Source: UBA11358 sp049517655
Lineage (GTDB): Bacteria; Verrucomicrobiota; Verrucomicrobiia; Limisphaerales; UBA11358
Direction: 5' to 3'
DNA: 64,000 bases
NCBI GenBank assembly: GCA_049517655.1
Contig: JBEKRQ010000002.1
Location: 682,001 to 746,000, forward strand
Shown: piece by piece, positions 41,155 to 49,683 of the stretch
Layout: every line of letters starts with the position of its first letter
How positions within the stretch are numbered: position 1 is the stretch's first letter
Translations under genes and position numbers: made by a program
The notes under the pieces: generated by a model
The model's input: only the letters and a program-made list of their open reading frames with translations
Told to the model about the DNA's origin: nothing
The model's database searches: none

Positions 41155-42051
41155 ATGAAACATCTGTTGTCATTGGAAAAATTGCCGCGGGCGGATTTTG
41201 AAAAAATTCTGCGCGACGCCGCTGTGTTCAAACACGAGCGCGGTCATCACAAAACACAGCCGCTGGCCGGACAAACGTGGGCGTTGATGTTTTCCAAATC
41301 GTCCACGCGCACGCGGGTTTCATTTGAAGTCGGCATCCACGAACTCGGCGGGCGGCCAATGTTTCTCAATGCCAATGACATCCAGCTCGGTCGCGGCGAA
41401 CCGATCAAGGACACCGCGCGCGTGCTGGGCCGGATGATTCACGGCGCGGTCATCCGCACCTTTGAGCAAAGCGACGTCGAGGAATTCGCCCGATTTTCCG
41501 GCGTTCCGACCATCAACGCGCTGACCGACGACGAGCATCCGTGCCAGATTCTCGCGGACATTTTTTCATTCCGGGAAAAGCGGGGACCGATTGCGGGCAA
41601 AACCGTCGCGTTCATCGGCGACGGCGCGTGCAACGTGGCGAACTCATGGATTTTTGCGGCGGCAAAACTGGGTTTTGAATTGCGCATTGCCGCGCCCAAA
41701 AAGTTTCAACCATCCGCTGCTTTATTAAAGCGGGTGGGCGGAAAAATCATCAGCACCGATGATTTGCAAGCCGTTGCGAAAGGCGCGGATTTGCTTTACA
41801 CCGACGTTTGGGTTTCGATGGGCAAGGAAGCCGAGGCCGCCGAGCGCCTGAAAATTTTGAGCGGCTATCAAATTAATCAAAAACTCGTGAAACTAGCCAA
41901 GCCCGACGCGCTGGTGATGCATTGTCTGCCTGCATATCGCGGCAAGGAGATCGACGACGCGACGCTCGAAGCCAACGCGGACACGATTTTCGAGGAAGCC
42001 GAAAACCGGTTGCACGTGCAGAAGGCGATTTTGAACTGGGCGGTGAGTTAA
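41155..42051 (+). CDS. argF: Ornithine carbamoyltransferase
   Basis: ArgF makes citrulline from ornithine and carbamoyl phosphate. The carbamoyl phosphate motif STRTR lies at 50-54 (FSKSSTRTRVSFEVG). ALTDDEHPCQILAD near 121 and ADLLYTDVWVSMGKE near 209 are the other signatures. HCLPAYRGKEIDD near 257 contains the ornithine/catalytic Cys loop. 298 aa. A second copy of the last 46 codons, diverged, lies 1.45 kb downstream (43482-43642), after a serine-hydrolase gene. Confidence 0.96.
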   Translation: MKHLLSLEKLPRADFEKILRDAAVFKHERGHHKTQPLAGQTWALMFSKSSTRTRVSFEVGIHELGGRPMFLNANDIQLGRGEPIKDTARVLGRMIHGAVIRTFEQSDVEEFARFSGVPTINALTDDEHPCQILADIFSFREKRGPIAGKTVAFIGDGACNVANSWIFAAAKLGFELRIAAPKKFQPSAALLKRVGGKIISTDDLQAVAKGADLLYTDVWVSMGKEAEAAERLKILSGYQINQKLVKLAKPDALVMHCLPAYRGKEIDDATLEANADTIFEEAENRLHVQKAILNWAVS

Positions 42052-42142
42052 ACCGCGGAACGACGGCCCCTGTCGGGGCGAAGTCAAACGAAGACCGATC
42101 CGACCGCGATAAAATACGATTGAAACGTCAAAATCCGATCTA

Positions 42143-43390
42143 TTGAGACCTCCGGGTTCATCCGATGAGGACAACGCCCCGGTCAATGTTGATGCCATCC
42201 TGCAATCGACACTCGGCAGGGGAGGCGAACGTTTCGGCATGGTCGCCGCCGTTCTGCGGGGCGAGCGCATCATCGCCCAAGGTGCCGCCGGGGTTCGAAA
42301 GAGAGGGACCGCAGAACGCATCACGCTCGATGATCGATTTCACCTTGGTTCCTGCGGCAAAGCCATGACCGCGACGCTCGTCGCGATGCTCGTCGAGGAA
42401 GGCAAGCTAAATTGGACCACCACATTGGGCGAAGTTTTTGCCGACACGGTGAAGCCCATGCACCCGGCGTGGGAGAAAGTGACATTGCGGCAGGTTCTCG
42501 CACACCGCTCCGGCTTGCCCTTGGACCCGGACGGTCTAGGTTGGGTGTTTAACCACCTGTTCCTCGCACCCTACGCCAGCTTGCGCAGCCTTCCCGAGTC
42601 GATGCGTTCTTCCGAGGAAACTTTGCCGCAGCAACGCCTGGAAATCGCGAGGCAGGCCCTTTCGCGCCCGCCGAAAATCCCTCCGGGCACCAAATACTGG
42701 TATTCCAATGTCGGCTACATTCTCGCGGGGGCAGTGCTGGAACACCTCACCGGTCGTGCGTGGGAAGACCTGATGCGCGAACGACTGTTTCAGCCACTGG
42801 GCATCAGCACGGGCGGATTCGGGCCGCCGGGCGCCGCTGGTAAAACCGATCAACCCTGGGGCCACTCCTCGGTCGTTGGCAAACCGATTGACCCGGGCAG
42901 CCCTGCCGCGCAATTCCCATTGTACTACGCCCCCGCCGGCATGGCACACATGACAATTACAGATTGGGCAAAATTTATCGGGCTCCATTTGCGCGGAGAT
43001 CCGGCCAATCCGCATCGCCAGGCCGCGCTGCTCAAGCTGGATACATTTGCGGAATTGCACGCGGTCGCACCCGCCACAACTTCTAAGGGGTGGGTAATGC
43101 GCGGGACAACCTTCCTGTGCACTGGTGATGCCGCACCCGCCGTAACTTACTGTGCCGGATGGTTTATCAGCCCAGCCGGTTGGGCAAAAGGCACCCAGCC
43201 TGGAGACACCGGCCGCCGTTTCTGGACCGGCGGAAGCAACGGACAGTGGCTCTGCGCCGCGTTCATCGCACCCGAAATTGACTTTGCCGTGCTCGTCGCG
43301 TGCAACCGCGGCCTGGACATCGCTATCTGGAAAACCCGCCAGGCGGCCAGGGCATTGATTCGGGCATTTGCGCCTAAACAAACCTCATGA
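42143..43390 (+). CDS. Serine hydrolase of the beta-lactamase (class C/esterase) family
   Basis: A 415-aa beta-lactamase-fold protein. The SxxK motif is GSCGKAMTA with Ser near 70 and Lys near 73. The YxN motif is WYSNVGYILA near 187. The third motif appears as FWTGGSNGQW near 365 in place of HTG. Such proteins include esterases, peptidases and D-aminopeptidases; true lactamase activity is not implied. The only good start is TTG at 42143, and no signal peptide is visible, which is unusual and may mean that the 5' end was lost at a junction. The gene is bracketed by argF 3' ends. Confidence 0.8.
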   Translation: MRPPGSSDEDNAPVNVDAILQSTLGRGGERFGMVAAVLRGERIIAQGAAGVRKRGTAERITLDDRFHLGSCGKAMTATLVAMLVEEGKLNWTTTLGEVFADTVKPMHPAWEKVTLRQVLAHRSGLPLDPDGLGWVFNHLFLAPYASLRSLPESMRSSEETLPQQRLEIARQALSRPPKIPPGTKYWYSNVGYILAGAVLEHLTGRAWEDLMRERLFQPLGISTGGFGPPGAAGKTDQPWGHSSVVGKPIDPGSPAAQFPLYYAPAGMAHMTITDWAKFIGLHLRGDPANPHRQAALLKLDTFAELHAVAPATTSKGWVMRGTTFLCTGDAAPAVTYCAGWFISPAGWAKGTQPGDTGRRFWTGGSNGQWLCAAFIAPEIDFAVLVACNRGLDIAIWKTRQAARALIRAFAPKQTS

Positions 43391-43481
43391 CACCGGTCCG
43401 GTCCGGAAGTTGAGGGCGGGTGCCAAGATGATCGGGTGCTGATTTGTTGAAGTTGCTTGAGCGGGTTACTTTCTCCTTCGC

Positions 43482-43642
43482 GTTGGCCTCGGCCCACGCC
43501 GTTGGTGATGCATTGTCTGCCGGCATATCGCGGCAAGGAAATCGACGCGGAAACATTCGAGGCAAACGCCGATACGATTTTCACCCAGGCTGAAAACCGG
43601 CTCCATGTGCAGAAGGCGGTTTTGAACTGGGCGGTTTCCTGA
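43482..43642 (+). pseudogene. Second argF 3' end (fragment)
   Basis: LVMHCLPAYRGKEIDAETFE and then ANADTIFTQAENRLHVQKAV, ending LNWAVS, repeats the end of argF in the same orientation and the same length to the stop. By eye about four of five bases agree with 41912-42051. No body of the gene precedes it: upstream bases are unrelated after about 20 bases. It is therefore a diverged remnant, not a recent copy. Confidence 0.9.
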
Positions 43643-43645
43643 CTC

Positions 43646-43709
43646 ACCGCAGAGGCGCGGAGACGCGGAGAAAAGTAATTGAAACTCTGCACCTCGGCGT
43701 CTCTGCGGT
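43646..43709. repeat. Complete inverted repeat of the 'ACCGCAGAGGCGCGGAG' family
   Basis: The left arm is ACCGCAGAGGCGCGGAGACG and CGGAG. The right arm, on the minus strand, is ACCGCAGAGACGCCGAGGTG and CAGAG. Inner bases AAAAGTAATTGAAACT separate them. It lies between the argF fragment and the convergent pseudouridine synthase stop, where it may act as a bidirectional stop. Confidence 0.85.
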
Positions 43710-43713
43710 TAAA

Positions 43714-44550
43714 TTATTTTCCAAACTGGCGCAGATATTTCACCGCGACTTTCAAATCCTTCGGCCATGGCGCGGTGATTGTCACGATTGCGCCGGTGAC
43801 GGGATGCGGGAGGCTCAATTCTTCCGCGTGAAGCGCGACGCGGGCAATGAGCGGGCGTTCTTCGTGGCCGGGCTTGAGCCGGTAATCCGGTTTCAAACGC
43901 GAAAGCCAGAGCGGTTTGCCGCCGTAAAGTTTGTCGCCGACGATGGGCATTCCGGCGTGGCACAAATGAACGCGGATTTGGTGGGTGTGGCTGGTTAACG
44001 GCTCGCATTTCAGCAGCGTGTAGCCGGAGAATTTTTCCAGCACCTCAAACCTGGTTTTCGATTTCTTGCCGTTTGCCGGGTCAACGTGCATCAAGCCGGC
44101 TTTGACCGGATGCGGCGCGAGCCTGGCGTCCGCTTCGAAACTGTTTTCGCGCGGCGCGCCTCGAACAAGCGCCACGTATTTTTGGAGCGGCTTTTCGGAG
44201 CCGAAAAAATCGGCGAGCGCGACGAACACCGGTTTGTTTTTAGCAAGCAGAATCACGCCGCTGGTTTCAAAATCGAGCCGGTGCGCGTTCATCAGACAAT
44301 TCAATCCGCGTTCACGCACCCACGGTTTGCCGCCGGCGATGGCAGCGTGGAGCAATTTCATCAAATTCGGCCGATGCGGATCAATGCGGTCCGGTGAAAC
44401 GGGCAAACCGGCGGGTTTGTCGAGCGCCAGCAGATGCTCATCCTCGAAGAGAACCGGAATTTCCCAAAACCCGCGCGCCTGCGCCGCCGTAGCGGCTTCG
44501 TCGCCGCGAAGGCGCGTGGTGGGTGAGGAGAGTTTGATGGCCGTGCTCAC
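43714..44550 (-). CDS. RluA-family RNA pseudouridine synthase
   Basis: 278 aa. The catalytic motif is NAHRLDFETSGVILLAKNK near 86-104, in place of the usual HRLDxxTSG (matches). The first strand LFEDEHLLALDKPAGLPVSP near 34, the motif TRFEVLEKFSGYTLLKCEPL near 165 and HTHQIRVHLCHAGMPIVGD near 187 confirm the family. No S4 domain is present, so this is an RluA/TruC-like short form. Target RNA cannot be read from the sequence. Confidence 0.92.
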   Translation of the reverse strand: MSTAIKLSSPTTRLRGDEAATAAQARGFWEIPVLFEDEHLLALDKPAGLPVSPDRIDPHRPNLMKLLHAAIAGGKPWVRERGLNCLMNAHRLDFETSGVILLAKNKPVFVALADFFGSEKPLQKYVALVRGAPRENSFEADARLAPHPVKAGLMHVDPANGKKSKTRFEVLEKFSGYTLLKCEPLTSHTHQIRVHLCHAGMPIVGDKLYGGKPLWLSRLKPDYRLKPGHEERPLIARVALHAEELSLPHPVTGAIVTITAPWPKDLKVAVKYLRQFGK

Positions 44551-44560
44551 AATTTATTGA

Positions 44561-44614
44561 CCTTAATTCCAATCGTAATCACAGACAGATTAAGATTACG
44601 GTTGCGATCAAGAT
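44561..44614. repeat. Degenerate repeat 'AATCGTAATC' type
   Basis: TTAATTCCAATCGTAATC is followed by AGATTAAGATTACGGTTGCG. The latter half on the minus strand reads CGCAACCGTAATCTTAATCT, giving imperfect inverted and direct repeats of GTAATC. It lies between the divergent start of the pseudouridine synthase and the end of the SurA-like gene. Confidence 0.45.
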
Positions 44615-44626
44615 GAAGGGTGAAAT

Positions 44627-46291
44627 TTATCTGGCAGTGCCGGGCGCGGTTTGTCTGTGAAAGACTGGCGTGGCGCGCAATTGGCGGTTGGCTTCAAGAT
44701 TGACCCATTGGCCGAACGCTTCATTCTGGTGCTCGCGGCGGAGAGCAGCGGCGTATTGCGGCAGTTCGGAATTCATTTTTGACTGGTCAATCGGCAGTTG
44801 TGACTGGACATAAACGATGAAGCCGCCGCTGCCGGTCTCCTCAAAATCGCTCGTCTTCCCAACCGGCGTGGTGAACGCGGCTTGTTTGAGCACGCTTAAA
44901 TTGGCGCGGTCGCCGGCCTCCGGCAATTCCCGCGTGCTCAACGAAAACGCCGGCAGCACCTGCGGCTGCAAACCGGCGGCGATGCAAACAGATGCGAAAT
45001 TTTTCCCGCCGGCTAGACCCTCCATGAGCGTGTGAACAAAATTCGTTCCCGCGCTTCGCGCGAGCGATACGGCTTCGTGGAATTGGTAGTCCCGTGTGAC
45101 CCGGCCTCGGATTTGGTCAAGCGGTGGAATTTCACTGGGCAATTGTTTGTCGAGCGCCACGACAAAGACAGCGTTGGTCCCGGCGATCGGTCCGACGAGT
45201 GGCTCGTCGGTTGTGAGGGCAAACGCGGCTTTGATGAAACTCTCCGGCACAGTGAGTTCTTCCGGGCCGGATTCCCTGCTGAACGGCGCAGTGACATGCA
45301 CAATCAACCCTTTTTGTTTGGCGACAGTGGCGAGGTTTTCAGGCTTGGCTGGATCCATGTTAAAAACGGCGTTGGCAAATTCTTTGGCTTGCCGTTGCGC
45401 ATCGACCAATGCTTGTTCCTGGATCAATGTTTCGCGAATCCTGGCTTTCTTTTCGTCGGGCGTTTTCGCTTCGGGGAAAATGCGCTCGCCATATTGGGCA
45501 TAAACGGTTTCCACCTGGTCGTTGAAGTTGGTCTTGGACAACTTTTGTTCCGCCTCGGCCTGAAAATTCGTCACCTCGAACACAACGTAGCTGACTTGCA
45601 CGCGATCGGGCAGGCGGTATTCCGCAAGGTAATTCGTGTAAAATTGCCCGACGGCGGCGGGTGTCATCGCAACGGACGACAAATAATTCGACGCGGAAAA
45701 GAAGACAATTTGCGCGGAAAGTTCCTGATGCTGGCGTTCATAAATGGTGGCGGCCTCCTGCGGCGTGACCAGTTCGCCGGTCAGTCCCATCGTTTTCCGC
45801 AATTGTTCGATGGCCAGATTGTGCCGGATGTAATTTTTGAAATCTTCGGTGGTCAGCTGTTCCCGCTGCAGAATCTGCTTCACAAATCGGTCGAGCCGCA
45901 TGGGTTCCCCGCCGCGATCGAACAAATGGAGGTAGCCATTCGCCGCTGTCACCACCGCATCATCACCGACATAAATGCCCAAATCCCCGGTTTTTTGAAC
46001 AAGCATCAGGCGAATGTAAATTTGCTCCATCAAATCCTTTTCGGAGACGTTCGGATTTTCGTTCGGCCACCCGCCGGTCCTGAAAAGGTAATCGAGATAA
46101 ACTTCAGCCTGCGCGTTGCGAAACTCCTCCATCGTGATTTTGTGACCGTAAATCGAACCATAATCACCGCTGCCACCGCCCCTGCCGCCCGTGGTCGAGG
46201 GCGCCGCGCCCCAATAGATGAAGGAAATGACCGTGGCGGTGATGATGACCGCCCACAACCACCCCGAATGTTTGCGAATTGTTCCAATCAT
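44627..46291 (-). CDS. SurA/PpiD-like membrane-anchored periplasmic chaperone
   Basis: 554 aa. One N-terminal TM helix (LWAVIITATVISFIYWGA near 12-29) and a SurA_N-type domain follow (MEEFRNAQAEVYLDYL, ... LIRLMLVQKTGDLGIYVGDDAV). A middle region VQVSYVVFEVTNFQAEAEQK near 245 is similar to PpiD. The C-terminal half resembles a degenerate rotamase region (FALTTDEPLVGPIAGTNAVF). Such proteins help outer-membrane or periplasmic proteins fold. The gene precedes no obvious partner; hemB is upstream on the same strand with 75 bases between. Confidence 0.8.
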   Translation of the reverse strand: MIGTIRKHSGWLWAVIITATVISFIYWGAAPSTTGGRGGGSGDYGSIYGHKITMEEFRNAQAEVYLDYLFRTGGWPNENPNVSEKDLMEQIYIRLMLVQKTGDLGIYVGDDAVVTAANGYLHLFDRGGEPMRLDRFVKQILQREQLTTEDFKNYIRHNLAIEQLRKTMGLTGELVTPQEAATIYERQHQELSAQIVFFSASNYLSSVAMTPAAVGQFYTNYLAEYRLPDRVQVSYVVFEVTNFQAEAEQKLSKTNFNDQVETVYAQYGERIFPEAKTPDEKKARIRETLIQEQALVDAQRQAKEFANAVFNMDPAKPENLATVAKQKGLIVHVTAPFSRESGPEELTVPESFIKAAFALTTDEPLVGPIAGTNAVFVVALDKQLPSEIPPLDQIRGRVTRDYQFHEAVSLARSAGTNFVHTLMEGLAGGKNFASVCIAAGLQPQVLPAFSLSTRELPEAGDRANLSVLKQAAFTTPVGKTSDFEETGSGGFIVYVQSQLPIDQSKMNSELPQYAAALRREHQNEAFGQWVNLEANRQLRATPVFHRQTAPGTAR

Positions 46292-46366
46292 AGTGGCAAT
46301 GCAAAAACAAGAAGATGAAACCTAACCAGCCCGGCCACTCGCGGTCAAACGCAAAAGAGCGTCCCT

Positions 46367-47362
46367 TTAACCGGTTTTAATCCACCGCGCCACATTCGCC
46401 GCGGCATAAGTGATTAAAATGTCCGCGCCGGCGCGGCGCATGGCCAGCAAACATTCGAGCGTCACTGCGCGTTCATCAATCCAGCCATTGGCCGCTGCAG
46501 CCTTGATCATCGCATGCTCCGCGCTCACGGCGTAAGCGGCGGTCGGATAACCAAATTCGGTTTTGACGCGATAAATCAAGTCGAGACAGGCCAGCGCCGG
46601 TTTGACCATGACGATGTCCGCGCCTTCGTGAATGTCCATCGCCACTTCGCGCAGCGCCTCATTCGCGTTGGCCGCGTCCATTTGATAACTGCGCCGGTCG
46701 CCGAATTTTGGCGCGGATTCGGCAGCTTCACGGAATGGCCCGTAAAATGCCGAGGCAAATTTCGCCGCGTAAGACATGATCGGCATATCAACGAAACCAG
46801 TGCGGTCCAATTCTGCGCGAATGGCGCGAACACGTCCGTCCATCATGTCGCTCGGCGCAACGATGTCCGCGCCCGCCTCGGCGTGGCTGACGGCGGCGCG
46901 CGCGAGCAGTTTCAGCGTCGGATCGTTCAAAATTTTTCCGTGCCGCACCACGCCGCAATGGCCGTGTTCCATGTATTCGCACAGACACACGTCGGTGATG
47001 ACCAGCAGCGGCGGCAATTCCTTTTTCAGCAGTCGCACGGCTTGTTGGACGATGCCGTTGGTCGCATAAGCGCCGGATGCCTTGGCGTCCTTTCGGTCGG
47101 GAATTCCGAAAATTAAAACCGCCGGAACATCGAGCGCATGGGCGCGTTCGGCTTCGCGCAGGAGTTCGTCGGGGGAAAACTGGAACACGCCGGGCATAGC
47201 GGCGATGGGACGGCGCAATTTGCGCCCGTCGCGGACAAACAATGGCAGCGCCAGTTGCTCCACGCTCAAGCGCGTTTCAGCCATGAGTCGCCGCAATGCC
47301 GCGGATTGCCGCAAGCGGCGCGGACGATACGCGGGAAATTGCCCGATGGCGCGCAAATTCAT
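46367..47362 (-). CDS. hemB: Porphobilinogen synthase (delta-aminolevulinic acid dehydratase)
   Basis: HemB condenses two 5-aminolevulinate molecules to porphobilinogen in haem synthesis. Evidence: RPRRLRQSAALRRLMAETRL near 14-33, ALPLFVRDG near 38, LLVITDVCLCEYMEHGHCGV near 118 with the metal-binding Cys residues (C-L-C-x7-C), SDMMDGRVRAIR near 173 and the catalytic Lys in MSYAAKFASAFYGPFR near 197 and in VMVKPALACLDLI near 250. 331 aa. The Cys-rich form points to a Zn-type enzyme. Confidence 0.96.
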   Translation of the reverse strand: MNLRAIGQFPAYRPRRLRQSAALRRLMAETRLSVEQLALPLFVRDGRKLRRPIAAMPGVFQFSPDELLREAERAHALDVPAVLIFGIPDRKDAKASGAYATNGIVQQAVRLLKKELPPLLVITDVCLCEYMEHGHCGVVRHGKILNDPTLKLLARAAVSHAEAGADIVAPSDMMDGRVRAIRAELDRTGFVDMPIMSYAAKFASAFYGPFREAAESAPKFGDRRSYQMDAANANEALREVAMDIHEGADIVMVKPALACLDLIYRVKTEFGYPTAAYAVSAEHAMIKAAAANGWIDERAVTLECLLAMRRAGADILITYAAANVARWIKTG

Positions 47363-47532
47363 GGGAACATTCTAGTTTCAACGTGCGCAGTGCAAAGCGC
47401 AAAGTTTGGCAGGGACGCTTCGCTGCGGTCATTCCTGAGACATTCAGGCAGGATTATGACAACGGCAACCGACATAAATTTATTATTTATTTAGGTTTGA
47501 CTAGCCAGACCAAAAGGAAAGAATCTGCCCCT

Positions 47533-49038
47533 ATGAATGCGATCATCGATCAAATTACACAATCCATCAGCCAATTCAGCCCCAACTTGTTGGGTGCCTT
47601 ATTGGTTTTTGTCGTCGGCTGGGTCATTGCGCTCATTGTTGCAGCCGCCACGCGCCAGCTTTTGCGGCGCGCCAAGCTCGACAACAAACTGGCGTATTGG
47701 ATGACCGGCAAGGAAACATCCACGGATATTCCAGTCGAGGTCTGGGTTGGCAAGGGGGTGTTCTACACCATCATGTTGCTCGTATTGGTGGCGTTCTTTT
47801 ACACCCTGAACCTGCCCGTTCTTGCCGATCCACTGAACCTCATCGTCAGCAACATTTTCACTTACCTGCCGCGCATCCTGGCTGCGGCTCTGCTCCTGCT
47901 GCTGGCTTGGTTGGTGGCAACCGTCTTCAAGCGTGTGATTGCGACGGCAATGCGCGGATTCAAGCTGGACGAAAGGCTGGGCGATGCCGTCGGCGGTGAA
48001 GAGAAAGGAAAAATCTCGTTGAGCCAAACGCTTTCCGAGGCGGTTTATTGGTTGACCTTCTTGTTCTTCCTTCCGGCGATTCTGGGTGCGCTTGAGATCA
48101 AGGCCCTCCTCGACCCGGTTACGGTCATGTTCGACAAGTTTTTTGCCTACCTGCCGCAAATCTTCGGTGCCGGCGTCATCCTGCTGGTGGGTTGGTTTGT
48201 GGCCCGCATCGTGCAACGGCTTGTCGCAAGCCTGCTCGTCTCTGCGGGGGCGGACACTGCGAGCGAAAGGTGGGGGCTTGCAAAAAGCCTGGGCAAACTC
48301 AAGCTCTCAGGCTTGATCGCCCTGGTGGTCTATTACCTGATCCTATTGCCCGTGGTGATTGCCGCCTTGAATGCCCTCCAGTTGGATGCGATCACGAAAC
48401 CTGCGAGCGACATGCTGGCCAGGATTGTGGACATGCTGCCGGCGATTTTCGGCGCGGTGTTGGTGATGTTTATCGCCTATGTGGTGGGCCGTCTGGTGGC
48501 CGGGATTGTGAGCAACGTACTGGCTGGGGCCGGGTTCAACGGCGTGCTCGTCAAGCTGGGGCTCTCCAAACAAGCGAAAGAAGGCGATCACTCGACGTCG
48601 GCGATGGCCGGCAAACTCGCTTTCATCGTTGTGCTCGTGCTTGCAAGCATCGAAGCCGCAAATCTGCTGGGCTTCGCGACGCTGGCGGGATTGATCCGGG
48701 ACCTCGTCGTCTGGGGCGGTCACGTTCTGCTCGGGCTGATCATCTTCGCCTTGGGATTATTGCTCGCGAACTGGGTGGCGAGCGTTGTGCGTTCAAGCGA
48801 TTCTCCGCAGGCCCCGCTGCTGTCCATGGCTGCGCGGATTGTGATCCTGTTGCTGGCCGGTGCAATGGCGCTGCGTCAGATGGAACTGGCCAACGATATC
48901 GTAAATATAGCCTTCGGTCTGGTGATCGGATCGGTGGCGGTTGCCGTGGCCATCGCCTTCGGTCTGGGCGGACGCGATGCTGCGGCGCGTTTGCTCAATG
49001 ACTGGCGCGAAAAGTTCGGCAAACACGGCAAGGAATAA
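47533..49038 (+). CDS. Mechanosensitive-channel-like protein with TM-helix repeats
   Basis: About 501 aa from ATG 47533 (MNAIIDQITQSISQFSPNLL). It contains four to five copies of a repeat: a helix such as FSPNLLGALLVFVVGWVIAL, LPRILAAALLLLLAWLVATV, LPQIFGAGVILLVGWFVARI or LPAIFGAVLVMFIAYVVGRL, each followed by a basic linker with VxRL. This matches the conserved TM-helix (Pfam 'TM_helix') repeat of small-conductance mechanosensitive-channel-related proteins. The last part (VASVVRSSDSPQAPLLSMAA and AFGLGGRDAAARLL) resembles the MscS pore region with AFGLGG. No large cytosolic vestibule is present. The reading frame extends upstream to 47296, antisense to hemB, which is not used. Confidence 0.83.
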   Translation: MNAIIDQITQSISQFSPNLLGALLVFVVGWVIALIVAAATRQLLRRAKLDNKLAYWMTGKETSTDIPVEVWVGKGVFYTIMLLVLVAFFYTLNLPVLADPLNLIVSNIFTYLPRILAAALLLLLAWLVATVFKRVIATAMRGFKLDERLGDAVGGEEKGKISLSQTLSEAVYWLTFLFFLPAILGALEIKALLDPVTVMFDKFFAYLPQIFGAGVILLVGWFVARIVQRLVASLLVSAGADTASERWGLAKSLGKLKLSGLIALVVYYLILLPVVIAALNALQLDAITKPASDMLARIVDMLPAIFGAVLVMFIAYVVGRLVAGIVSNVLAGAGFNGVLVKLGLSKQAKEGDHSTSAMAGKLAFIVVLVLASIEAANLLGFATLAGLIRDLVVWGGHVLLGLIIFALGLLLANWVASVVRSSDSPQAPLLSMAARIVILLLAGAMALRQMELANDIVNIAFGLVIGSVAVAVAIAFGLGGRDAAARLLNDWREKFGKHGKE

Positions 49039-49139
49039 CAAAACAGGCGTGGTGAACCGCGATGGGCGAATCGCGGGCGGCAGGCTTCGACGATCTTTCG
49101 AAGCTTGGCCAAGGCCCCCAGGGACTTAAGTGAATTCAG

Positions 49140-49171
49140 GGGTCAACGACATCTCAGGCGTTGACCCTTTT
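49140..49171 (+). terminator. Terminator downstream of the channel gene
   Basis: GGGTCAACG, a ten-base loop and CGTTGACCC are followed by TTTTCC. It lies about 100 bases after the channel stop. The U-run is short but the stem is perfect. Confidence 0.6.
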
Positions 49172-49321
49172 CCATTACTGCGAGGGTTGCCGGGAGCAGC
49201 GACTAAATCAGGAAAACCTTAAACGAGTCATTCTGGCCAGGTGACAGGGGATGAAGGTCAGGGAAGTGACAGCGCATGGGAGTCGACGAGAGTGGTCCGA
49301 TTTAGTAAATCGCAGGCATGA

Positions 49322-49435
49322 AAAAGCCGGCAGCAAAGGCGTCGAGAAATGGTGGCGCTGGTTCGGCGGGGCCAGTCGCAACGGGCGGTGGCGCGTCGGT
49401 TTAGGGTGGCGCGGCACCCGCAAGTCCAGCACCCC
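49322..49435 (+). pseudogene. IS630-type transposase N-terminal remnant
   Basis: In the frame of 49349 the bases translate as KSRQQRRREMVALVRRGQSQ, RAVARRFRVARHPQVQ and then unrelated codons. The R-R-G-x-S-x-R-x-VAR-R-F-x-V pattern is the helix-turn-helix start typical of IS630-family transposases. There is no start, catalytic DDE part or ends, so it is a decayed fragment. Confidence 0.5.
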
Positions 49436-49438
49436 CAT

Positions 49439-49492
49439 GGGTGTATCCTTTCTTTGGTTCATGGTTCTTTCGCTGAGAACCGGGATACACCC
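49439..49492. repeat. Nested inverted repeat (GGGTGTATCC arms)
   Basis: GGGTGTATCC at 49439-49448 and GGATACACCC at 49483-49492 are exact inverse copies. Inside them GGTTCT and AGAACC form a second stem. Together they can form a 54-nt two-stage hairpin. It could be the end of a degenerated insertion sequence, or a structured RNA. In the 645-bp gap between the channel gene and the AraC gene nothing else is apparent apart from the terminator and the transposase remnant. Confidence 0.6.
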
Positions 49493-49683
49493 TCTCGCCT
49501 TTTTACACACGATTCCCTTACACCACCCCGGTCAACTCGCCTCGAATTTTATCCTTGACAGGTGGCTAAGAATTGATACAGTCCACAATACTACATACGA
49601 ATTTAATCACGAACTAACACTAACACACCCGTAATCCCATTGACCAATGAAATCTTAAAGGTGTTTTCGTCGCTGAAGTACCA

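Noticed and set aside
42143..43390. Calling the serine hydrolase an antibiotic-resistance beta-lactamase
   Set aside because: The third active-site motif and the lack of a signal peptide fit esterase/peptidase relatives better; resistance cannot be inferred.
49251..49634. Plus-strand ORF of 127 codons between the channel and AraC genes
   Set aside because: It is in a different frame from the transposase-like trace and crosses the nested hairpin; composition is not protein-like.
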